Source of the DNA: Pseudomonas sp.
GTDB taxonomy: Bacteria; Pseudomonadota; Gammaproteobacteria; Pseudomonadales; Pseudomonadaceae
Direction of reading: 5' to 3'
DNA length: 64,000 nt
NCBI RefSeq assembly: GCF_002796985.1
Contig: NZ_PEKX01000009.1
Location: forward strand, 266,547-330,546
Made by a program: the position numbers and the translations under genes. The number at the start of each line of letters is the position of its first letter. The stretch's first letter is position 1. Shown one piece after another: positions 39,227-46,433 of this stretch. The notes beneath the pieces were generated by a model. That model was not told the origin of the DNA and did not search any database. It saw only the letters and a program-made list of their open reading frames with translations.

Positions 39227-40411
39227 TCATACCGGCCGGGCGCCCAGGCCCATGGCCTGGCGGGCGAACCAGCGCTTGGCCGGCGGCAGCAGGTCAAGAC
39301 CGAGCAGGCCGATATTGCGGCCGGTGGCCAGCAGCGGCTGTGCGGTCGAGAACAGCCGGGTGACGCGGTCGGAGAAACCGACGGTCATCTGCTGGTCCAG
39401 ACGCTGGCCGTCCAGGTAGCGCTGCAGCACGGCGAAATCGCCCGGCGCGGCGTCTTCCTGCAACAGCCGGTCGCCCAGGGCCTTGGCATCGCGCAGCGAC
39501 AGGTTGAAGCCCTGCCCGGCAATCGGGTGCAGGCTGTGGGCGGCGTTGCCCAGCACGACGAGGTGCGGGCGAATCTGTTCGTCGGCCTCGGTCAGGCTCA
39601 GCGGGTAGCCATGGCGCGCACCGACCTGGCGCAAGGTGCCCAGGCGATAACCGAAGGCCTCCTGCAACTCGGCGAGGAAGGCCGCATCGGGCAGCTCGCG
39701 CAGTCGCTCGGCGTCGCGGCCGTTGCGGGTCCAGACCAGCGCACAGCGGTTTTCCGGCAGCGGCAGCAGGGCCAGCGGGCCGTTCTCGGTGAAGCGCTCG
39801 AAGGCCTGCCCGCGATGGGCCTCGGACGGGCTGATGTTGGCGATCAGCGCGGTCTGCCCGTAGGACGAGGAGCGCACGTTGATGCCCAGTTGTTCGCGCA
39901 GGCCGGAGCGGCCGCCATCGGCCAGCACGGCGAGGTTGCAGTCCAGCTGCGAGTCGTCGTCCAGGGTCAGGCGGTAGCCGTCGCCCAGGGCTTCCATCCG
40001 CCGCACTTCGGCGGGGCAGCGCCAGCTCACCACTTCCGGGTCCAGCGCATGCCACAGACACTGGCCGAGCCAGGCGTTTTCCACCACATAGCCGAGCGCC
40101 GGCACTCCCTCTTCCACCGCCGTCAGGCGCGCAGCGCCGAAGCGGCCACGGTCGGAGACATGGATCTGGGTGATCGGCTCGGCGCGCTGGGCGATCTGCT
40201 GCCAGAGCCCCAGGCGTTCGTAGATCTGCCGGCTGCCAAAGGACAGCGCGGAGGAGCGCGCGTCATAGCTGGGCTGGTAGGCATCGCCGGGGGCGAATGG
40301 CTCGACCAGCACGATCTGCCAGCCGCGCTCGCGGGCGCCGGCCTGGAGGATCAGCGCCAGGCTCGCGCCGACGAGTCCGCCACCGATGATGGCCAGTTGC
40401 GTACGTTGCAT
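39227..40411 (-). CDS. ubiH: 2-octaprenyl-6-methoxyphenol hydroxylase UbiH
   Basis: A 394-aa FAD monooxygenase of ubiquinone synthesis (C1 hydroxylation). The N-terminal Rossmann motif GGGLVGASLAL and the second motif LVVLGNAAHSLHPIAGQGFN are present; note Asn in place of the usual Asp in GNAAH, which is common in UbiH. It starts one base after the pepP stop and is followed by ubiI. The pepP-ubiH pairing is conserved in gammaproteobacteria. Confidence 0.95.
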   Translation of the reverse strand: MQRTQLAIIGGGLVGASLALILQAGARERGWQIVLVEPFAPGDAYQPSYDARSSALSFGSRQIYERLGLWQQIAQRAEPITQIHVSDRGRFGAARLTAVEEGVPALGYVVENAWLGQCLWHALDPEVVSWRCPAEVRRMEALGDGYRLTLDDDSQLDCNLAVLADGGRSGLREQLGINVRSSSYGQTALIANISPSEAHRGQAFERFTENGPLALLPLPENRCALVWTRNGRDAERLRELPDAAFLAELQEAFGYRLGTLRQVGARHGYPLSLTEADEQIRPHLVVLGNAAHSLHPIAGQGFNLSLRDAKALGDRLLQEDAAPGDFAVLQRYLDGQRLDQQMTVGFSDRVTRLFSTAQPLLATGRNIGLLGLDLLPPAKRWFARQAMGLGARPV

Positions 40412-40412
40412 G

Positions 40413-41747
40413 TCAGGCGGCCTGGGCCTTGGCTTGCGCCATCAGCGCTTCGATCTCGGCGACGGTTTTCGGTACACCGTTGGTCAGCACTTCGCAGCCG
40501 GTCCTGGTCACTACCACATCGTCTTCGATGCGTACGCCGATGCCGCGCCATTTCTTCGGTACGTCGGTGTTGTCCGGGGAGATGTAGATGCCCGGCTCGA
40601 CGGTCATCGCCATGCCCGGCTCGAGCACGCGCCATTCGCCGCCGACGCGGTACTCGCCGACGTCGTGCACGTCCATGCCCAGCCAGTGGCCGGCACGGTG
40701 CATGTAGAAGGCCTTGTAGGCTTCGCGCTCGATCAGCTCGTCGACGTCGCCCTTGAGCAGGCCCAGCTCCACCAGACCGGCGGTGATGACCCGCACGGTG
40801 GCCTCGTGGGCTTCGTTCCAGTGACGGCCCGGAGCGATGTAGTCGAAGGCCGCCATGTTGGCGTCCAGCACCAGCTGGTAGATGGCCTTCTGCTCGGGGC
40901 TGAAGGTGCCGCTGGCGGGGAAGGTGCGGGTGATGTCGCTGGCGTAGCAGTCGATCTCGCAGCCAGCGTCGATCAGGATCAGGTCGCCGTCCTTGATCTG
41001 CGCGTCATTCTCCCGGTAATGCAGGATGCAGGCGTTGCGGCCGGTGGCGACGATGGAGCCGTAGGCTGGCATCTTCGCACCGCCCAGGCGGAAGGCGTAT
41101 TCCAGCTCGGCTTCCAGGTGGTACTCGTAAAGCCCCGGACGGCAGGCCTGCATGGCGCGCACGTGAGCGCCGGAGGAAACCTCGGCGGCGTAGCGCATCA
41201 CCTTCACCTCGCCCGCGCTCTTGTACAGGCGCAGGTCGTGCAGCAGGTGGTCGAGGGCGACGAATTCGTTCGGCGGCTGCGCACCCTGGCGCGCCTTGGA
41301 GCGGATCACGTTGATCCAGTCCATCAGCCGGCGGTCGAACTCCTGGTTGGCGCCCAGCGCGTAGTACACGCGGTCGCGGCCTTCGATCAGGCCCGGCAGG
41401 ATGTCGTCGATATCTCCGATGGGGAAGGCGTCGTCGGCGCCGAAGGTGCCGATCGCGCCATCCTGGCCGGCACGCAGGCCGTCCCACAGTTCACGCTCCG
41501 GATCGCGCTCGCGGCAGAACAGCACATATTCGCCATGCTCGCGGCCGGGGATCAGCGCCATCACTGCTTCCGGCTCGGGGAAGCCGGTGAGGTACTGGAA
41601 GTCGCTGTCCTGGCGGTAGACGTGCTCGACGTCGCGGTTGCGGATGTACATCGGCGCCGCCGGGAGAATGGCGATGCTGTTGGGTTCCATCTGCGCCATC
41701 AGCGCCTTGCGACGACGGGCGTATTCCGACTTGGCGATACGGATCAT
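40413..41747 (-). CDS. pepP: Xaa-Pro aminopeptidase P
   Basis: A 444-aa metallopeptidase that removes an N-terminal residue before proline. Metal-binding motifs are intact: DAGCEIDCYASDITRTF (two Asp), GHWLGMDVHD (His), MTVEPGIY (Glu) and GVRIEDDVVVT (Glu). The N-terminal AMP_N domain fills about 1-140. The ATG at 41747 (MIRIAKSEYARRRKALM) was chosen; the upstream open frame is a shadow of yecA. It lies 8 bases after the YecA-family gene. Confidence 0.96.
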   Translation of the reverse strand: MIRIAKSEYARRRKALMAQMEPNSIAILPAAPMYIRNRDVEHVYRQDSDFQYLTGFPEPEAVMALIPGREHGEYVLFCRERDPERELWDGLRAGQDGAIGTFGADDAFPIGDIDDILPGLIEGRDRVYYALGANQEFDRRLMDWINVIRSKARQGAQPPNEFVALDHLLHDLRLYKSAGEVKVMRYAAEVSSGAHVRAMQACRPGLYEYHLEAELEYAFRLGGAKMPAYGSIVATGRNACILHYRENDAQIKDGDLILIDAGCEIDCYASDITRTFPASGTFSPEQKAIYQLVLDANMAAFDYIAPGRHWNEAHEATVRVITAGLVELGLLKGDVDELIEREAYKAFYMHRAGHWLGMDVHDVGEYRVGGEWRVLEPGMAMTVEPGIYISPDNTDVPKKWRGIGVRIEDDVVVTRTGCEVLTNGVPKTVAEIEALMAQAKAQAA

Positions 41748-41755
41748 GCGCGACC

Positions 41756-42310
41756 TCAATGCAGGGAGGGTTTCTCGGCCGGTGCCGGCACCTTGCCGAA
41801 TTCGGAGAACAGTAGCAGCGGGGCGACGCGCAGGTACTCCTGCACTTCCATGTAGTCGGCCTCGCCGTCTTCGGATTCTTCCAACTGGCCGCCGACCTGG
41901 GCAATGGCGGCGATGTCCTGCAGCACTTCGTCGGCTTCGTCGGACAGGCTGGGAGAGCGCAGCGCCAGGCCGAAGCCAGCGAGGAAGCCCTGGCACCACT
42001 GACCCAGGGCCACGGCGCGATCGGCCAGCGGCGCGTCATCATTCGGCAGCATCAGCACCACGGCCATCTCGCCCTGGCTGAAGTCCTGCTGGACCATGCC
42101 CAGCAGGCCGCCCAGGGCCGCGCCCAGGCGCTCGCCCGGTTCGCCGCCGAGCAGTTCACCGGCGGCCTGCAGCCATTCGCCCTGGTCGAAGCCTGACCCG
42201 GCGCAGACGCGACCGAGCAGGTGGCCGTGCAGTTCGGCGGGGGAAATGGGCAGGGCGGCCTCGGCGAGCAGGGCGGCGAAGGCAGTGTAGGCGGAGCTGG
42301 AAGTGGACAT
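41756..42310 (-). CDS. YecA/YgfB family (UPF0149) protein
   Basis: A 184-aa all-helical cytoplasmic protein. The motif SPAELHGHLLGRVCAGSG and the MVQQDFSQGE and WCQGFLAGFGL blocks are those of UPF0149 (YgfB). In P. aeruginosa a YgfB protein has been linked to ampicillin-resistance regulation; the general function is poorly known. First gene of the yecA-pepP-ubiH-ubiI operon. The ATG at 42310 (MSTSSSAYTAF) was chosen; upstream codons have no family support. Divergent from the TIGR02449-zapA unit across 182 bases. Confidence 0.92.
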   Translation of the reverse strand: MSTSSSAYTAFAALLAEAALPISPAELHGHLLGRVCAGSGFDQGEWLQAAGELLGGEPGERLGAALGGLLGMVQQDFSQGEMAVVLMLPNDDAPLADRAVALGQWCQGFLAGFGLALRSPSLSDEADEVLQDIAAIAQVGGQLEESEDGEADYMEVQEYLRVAPLLLFSEFGKVPAPAEKPSLH

Positions 42311-42492
42311 GATCGAACCTGGGTGACGGCTAGGCGCCATCAGGCGCCGCACATAGAATAGGGTCCGTTATCCTAGCACCGGCGCACACCGCAAGACCAT
42401 GTGACGACGCGCCGGGCAGCCGTGCGTTGACCCACCCCCACGGCAGTCCTATATAGTTCCCGATTACTGAAGTCACTCCCAAGCGAGAGCCC

Positions 42493-42702
42493 ATGGAAGA
42501 CGCCGACCTGCACGCGCTGATTGCCAAGTTCGACCTGCTGCTCCAGCGCCTGGAACAGCTCAAGGCCGAGAACCGGCTGCTGCGGGCGAACGAAAAAAAC
42601 TGGCGGGAAGAGCGCGCCCATCTGATCGAGAAGAACGAATTGGCTCGGCAGAAGGTCGAAGCGATGATTTTGCGTCTTAAAGCCCTGGAGCAGGACTCAT
42701 GA
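42493..42702 (+). CDS. TIGR02449 family coiled-coil protein
   Basis: A 69-aa highly charged protein, nearly all coiled coil (LLQRLEQLKAENRLLRANEK). It belongs to the TIGR02449 family, which is consistently encoded just before ZapA and resembles ZapB in length and structure. A cell-division role is therefore likely but inferred. Its stop overlaps the zapA start by 4 bases (ATGA), so the two are co-translated. Confidence 0.88.
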   Translation: MEDADLHALIAKFDLLLQRLEQLKAENRLLRANEKNWREERAHLIEKNELARQKVEAMILRLKALEQDS

Positions 42703-43028
42703 GCCAGTCGAACACCCTGAACGTCCAAATCCTCGACAAGGAGTACTGCATCGCCTGCCCGGCGGACGAGCGCGTCAATCTGGAGAGCGCCGCGCGCTAT
42801 CTGGACAGCAAGATGCGCGAGATCCGTTCCAGCGGCAAAGTGATCGGTGCTGACCGTGTCGCGGTAATGGCTGCCCTGAACATTACCCATGAACTGCTGC
42901 ACAAGCAGGAGCGCGTGGAGCACGACAGCGGACCAACCCGCGAGCGCGTGCGGGAACTGCTCGAACGCGTGGATCGCGCGCTGACCACCGATACCCTTAC
43001 CACCGATAAGGAGCAGGGTGAAGTCTGA
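42699..43028 (+). CDS. zapA: Cell division protein ZapA
   Basis: A 109-aa protein that binds and bundles FtsZ filaments at the division ring. The N-terminal beta domain (NTLNVQILDKEYCIACPADE) and the middle helix VAVMAALNITHELLHKQER match ZapA. The C-terminal helix is coiled coil. Overlaps the upstream TIGR02449 gene and is followed by 6S RNA, the standard order in gammaproteobacteria. Confidence 0.94.
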   Translation: MSQSNTLNVQILDKEYCIACPADERVNLESAARYLDSKMREIRSSGKVIGADRVAVMAALNITHELLHKQERVEHDSGPTRERVRELLERVDRALTTDTLTTDKEQGEV

Positions 43029-43060
43029 CCCTGGAAATTTCCTTGGGGTATAATTGCCTC

Positions 43061-43243
43061 GCTCCCTGGTGTGTTGGCCAGTCGGTGATGTCCCTGAGCC
43101 GATAATTGCAACAACGGGGGTTGCCAGTTGGGCTGGTGTGCATGTCCGCACGACGGAAAGCCTTAAAGCCTACTGCAACCACCACCTTGAACTCTCGGGT
43201 TCAAGGGCTAACCCGACAGCGGCATGTCCGGGGAGCTTTACCC
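43061..43243 (+). ncRNA. ssrS: 6S RNA
   Basis: Between zapA and the 5-formyl-THF cyclo-ligase gene, where 6S RNA lies in gammaproteobacteria. A TATAAT box at 43049-43054 sits just before the 5' end. The closing stem pairs GCTCCCTGG at the 5' end with CCGGGGAGC near the 3' end, and the internal bubble that mimics an open promoter lies between GCCAGTCGGTGA and the ACTCTCGGGTTC side. 6S RNA binds sigma-70 RNA polymerase in stationary phase. The ends are estimated to within a few bases. Confidence 0.9.
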
Positions 43244-43247
43244 TTCC

Positions 43248-43877
43248 ATGATCCATTCCGACGGTCTCTCCCGCCCTGTCCTGCGCCGCCAGTTGCGCCA
43301 GGCCAGACGCGCGCTCAGCCCTCTTCAGCAACGCCTCGCCGCCCAGGCCCTGTATCGCCAGCTCGCGCAGCATCCGCTGTTTCGCCGGGCGAAGCACATT
43401 GCCCTGTACTTGCCGGCCGACGGCGAAATCGACCCGCGCCCGTTGATGAAGGCTGCGCAGAAGCGCGGCAAAGCCACCTACCTGCCGGTGCTCTCGGACT
43501 GGCCGCGCACGCACATGACCTTCCAGCGGGTTGGCATCGGCGAGCGCTGGGTACGCAACCGCTTCAACATCGCCGAACCATTGGCCGACCGACGGCGCCA
43601 GCGTCCTGCCTGGGCGCTGGACCTGCTGTTGCTGCCGCTGGTGGGTTTCGACCCGCAAGGCGGCCGCCTGGGCATGGGCAAGGGCTTCTACGACCGGACC
43701 CTGGCCTACCTGGGAATGCGCAAAAATTGGCAGAAACCGACGCTTTTGGGCCTGGCGCATGAGTGCCAGAAGGTCGATAAGCTGGAGCTGGCGAGCTGGG
43801 ATGTGCCGCTGCTGGGCATCGTGACGGACGGCGGCTGGTATGGCCGTCTCGCGACGGAATCGCGTTCCTTGCGATAA
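43248..43877 (+). CDS. 5-formyltetrahydrofolate cyclo-ligase
   Basis: A 209-aa enzyme (YgfA/MTHFS) that converts 5-formyl-THF to 5,10-methenyl-THF with ATP. The conserved motif LPLVGFDPQGGRLGMGKGFYDRTL is complete, and the start RPVLRRQLRQARRALSP is typical. The ATG at 43248 was chosen; a start at 43224 would lie inside the 6S RNA. It is probably read from the 6S promoter, as in other gammaproteobacteria. Confidence 0.94.
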   Translation: MIHSDGLSRPVLRRQLRQARRALSPLQQRLAAQALYRQLAQHPLFRRAKHIALYLPADGEIDPRPLMKAAQKRGKATYLPVLSDWPRTHMTFQRVGIGERWVRNRFNIAEPLADRRRQRPAWALDLLLLPLVGFDPQGGRLGMGKGFYDRTLAYLGMRKNWQKPTLLGLAHECQKVDKLELASWDVPLLGIVTDGGWYGRLATESRSLR

Positions 43878-43902
43878 CCGAGGCGATGGCAGTCCCTCTG
43901 AA

Positions 43903-44037
43903 TCAGGGCTGCTGGGTGACCTGCACCGGGGCGTTGCCCTGGCGCTGTTCCCACAGGCTCTGGGTGTAACCGGTCGTGACGACACCCAGTCCGAAAAGTA
44001 TTACCAACACCCACAAAAGATCAGGCTTGCGTTTCAT
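43903..44037 (-). CDS. 44-aa single-span membrane protein
   Basis: A short ORF on the minus strand: 44 residues, start MKRKPDLLWVLVILFGLGVV, then TTGYTQSLWEQ and a polar tail ending TQQP. Residues about 7-24 form one membrane helix with a positive N-terminus. GGGAGG lies 8 bases before the ATG, a strong ribosome-binding site. It converges on the cyclo-ligase gene. A small hypothetical protein at this place exists in other Pseudomonas as I recall. Function unknown. Confidence 0.72.
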   Translation of the reverse strand: MKRKPDLLWVLVILFGLGVVTTGYTQSLWEQRQGNAPVQVTQQP

Positions 44038-44360
44038 CTATTGCCTCCCCCTTCCAGGCAATTGTCCGCGACAGCCGGCGGTGGTTTTTGGTCCGTCCGG
44101 CAGGCCAAGCTAAAAGCGGCGGCATTCTCCAACAATGAATGGCGTCCCGCAATTCTGACGCCAACCGATCGTCGGAGAGACCAACGCTCCCCAAACTCCC
44201 GGCACTTTCAGGCAATGTTCATGCCGGTATTCCTACATATTCTTCCCACAACGTATTTCCGGCGAGCCGGCAGCTTGTCGCAGGGGAAACGCCTACCCTG
44301 AATCACCACGGGCCTATTCGCCCACCTTCGAAACCGCCACGCACAAGGAGAACCTCGCGG
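44038..44360. other. Non-coding gap between the 44-aa gene and the EVE gene
   Basis: Divergent intergenic region of 323 bases, lower in GC than its neighbours. It holds the AAGGAGAA ribosome-binding site of the EVE gene at 44345-44352. Open frames here have no recognisable protein features. I see no RNA gene or repeat. Confidence 0.6.
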
Positions 44361-44822
<462 letters not shown>

Positions 44823-44865
44823 CGGCGCTGTGCCGTTGGGTTGCTGAGGCCCCGGAATTCGCCCT

Positions 44866-45198
44866 ATGCAGCGTCTTCAGTCCTCATTAGCGACCTGGCG
44901 CGGGCTCTGCCTGTTCCTGCCCCACCACGGCCGCATGCCCCGTCCCGAATGGGAGCTGGACGCGCGTTTCAATGCGCACCGACTTCCGGTTGGCAACGGG
45001 TAGCCGAGCTGGCATTGCGCGTCTGGTGGGGGAGCTGGGGCGGTGGGCGTCGGCCGGGCCATCGTGCCGCCGGGGCAGGCTGCCGAGTCGGAGCATCAGA
45101 TCGCCCGGGCCGACCAGGCGCTGTATGTGGCCAGGCACAAGGGGTGGGGTCAGACGTGCGTGTGGCCGGTGGATGTGCCCGAGCGCACGCCTTCCTGA
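44866..45198 (+). pseudogene. Decayed GGDEF-domain remnant
   Basis: One frame reads from ATG 44866 to TGA 45198, with an in-frame TAG at 45001-45003. The end of this frame reads VGVGRAIVPPGQAAESEHQI then ARADQALYVARHKGWGQTCV, which is the C-terminal motif of diguanylate cyclase GGDEF domains (usually SIGVA...ADQALY.AK..GRN). The GGDEF active site itself and the N-terminal part are missing. This is a relic of a c-di-GMP synthase, not a functional gene. Confidence 0.6.
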
Positions 45199-45221
45199 AA
45201 ATCCGTGCGGCGTTTGCCCTC

Positions 45222-45297
45222 TGCAGGGGCGAGCTTGCTCGCGAACGAGTTATCCGGCAGCGCCGGTATCAAGCGGGTTCGCGAGCTCGCTCCTACG
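45222..45297. repeat. REP pair, standard arms (left arm degraded at its end)
   Basis: GCAGGGGCGAGCTTGCTCGC then GAAC, facing GTTCGCGAGCTCGCTCCTAC. It is located between the GGDEF remnant and the exporter operon. Confidence 0.82.
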
Positions 45298-45307
45298 AAG
45301 AACAGCG

Positions 45308-46432
45308 CTAGGCCATCTGCCCGATGGTCCGGCGGAAGCGCCAGAGCGCCCCGAAGAAGAACGTTGCACCGATGCAGACGATGCCCAGCAGCTGCGGCCA
45401 GACGATGGACAGGTTTGCCCCGCGATAGAGGATTGCCTGCGCCAGGCTGACGAAGTGCGTGGTCGGCGCCGCCAGCATGATGTATTGCACCAGCTCGGGC
45501 ATGCTTTCGCGCGGCGTGGTGCCGCCGGAGAGGATCTGCAGCGGCATCAGGGTGAGGATCACCAGCAGGCCCAACTGCGGCATCGAACGCGCCACGGTGC
45601 CGAGGAAGATGCCCATGGACGTGGTGGCGAACAGGTGCAGTGCCGCGCCCAACAGGAACAGCCCCACCGAGCCGCTGATCGGCACGTCCAGCCAGCCGCG
45701 CACCACCAGTTGCAGCGAAATTGCCGCCGCCACCAGCACCACGGTACCCATGGACCAGACCTTGGCCATCATGATCTCGAAGGCCGTCAGCGGCATCACC
45801 AGCAGGTGTTCCACCGTGCCGTGCTCGCGTTCGCGGATCAGCGCGGCGCCGGTGAGGATGATCGACAGCATGGTGATCTGGTTGATCACCTCCATCACCG
45901 CGCCGAACCAGGCCTGGGTCAGGTTCGGGTTGAATTCCATGCGCACCGCCAGCTCCGCCGGCATCGCTGCCTCGGCGCGGTAGCGGCTGACGAACTCACG
46001 CACCTCGGTGCCGACGATGTTCTGGATGTAGCCGGCGCCAGAGAAGGCCTGGCCGGTCTGTGTCGCATCGACGTTGACCTGGATCGCCGGCTGCCGCCCG
46101 GCCAGCACATCGCGCTGGAAGTCCGGCGGGATGTCCAGGGTGAAGGTGTACAGGCCGACGTCCATGCCGCGGTCCATCTCGGCGTGACCAATCATTTCCG
46201 GTACGCGGAAATAGGGCGGCTGGAAGGCGTTGACGATGCGCGTGGAGAGCTGCGACTGGTCCTCGTCGACAATGGCGATGGGCGCGTGGTGCAGGGTTTC
46301 CGGCACGCCGGTGGCCGAGCTGTAGACCCCCAGGGTGAAGGCCCAGGCGATCAGGATCAGCATCGCGTAGTCACGGCCCAGACTGCGGAATTCCTTGATG
46401 CCAAGGTTGAAGATGTTCGCCAGCTTGTTCAT
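45308..46432 (-). CDS. yhhJ: YhhJ-like ABC-2 type permease
   Basis: A 374-aa membrane protein, same length as E. coli YhhJ. One N-terminal helix (about 22-42), a large periplasmic domain (about 45-170), then five helices (about 185-370) with the ABC-2 motif LIREREHGTVEHLLVMPLTAFEIMMAK. It works with RbbA and YhiI as an exporter. Last gene of the operon; it starts one base after the RbbA-like stop. Confidence 0.9.
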   Translation of the reverse strand: MNKLANIFNLGIKEFRSLGRDYAMLILIAWAFTLGVYSSATGVPETLHHAPIAIVDEDQSQLSTRIVNAFQPPYFRVPEMIGHAEMDRGMDVGLYTFTLDIPPDFQRDVLAGRQPAIQVNVDATQTGQAFSGAGYIQNIVGTEVREFVSRYRAEAAMPAELAVRMEFNPNLTQAWFGAVMEVINQITMLSIILTGAALIREREHGTVEHLLVMPLTAFEIMMAKVWSMGTVVLVAAAISLQLVVRGWLDVPISGSVGLFLLGAALHLFATTSMGIFLGTVARSMPQLGLLVILTLMPLQILSGGTTPRESMPELVQYIMLAAPTTHFVSLAQAILYRGANLSIVWPQLLGIVCIGATFFFGALWRFRRTIGQMA

Positions 46433-46433
46433 C

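Noticed and set aside
41756..42042. 183-aa minus-strand frame within the YecA gene
   Set aside because: Alternate frame of a well-supported UPF0149 gene with Arg/Pro-rich composition.
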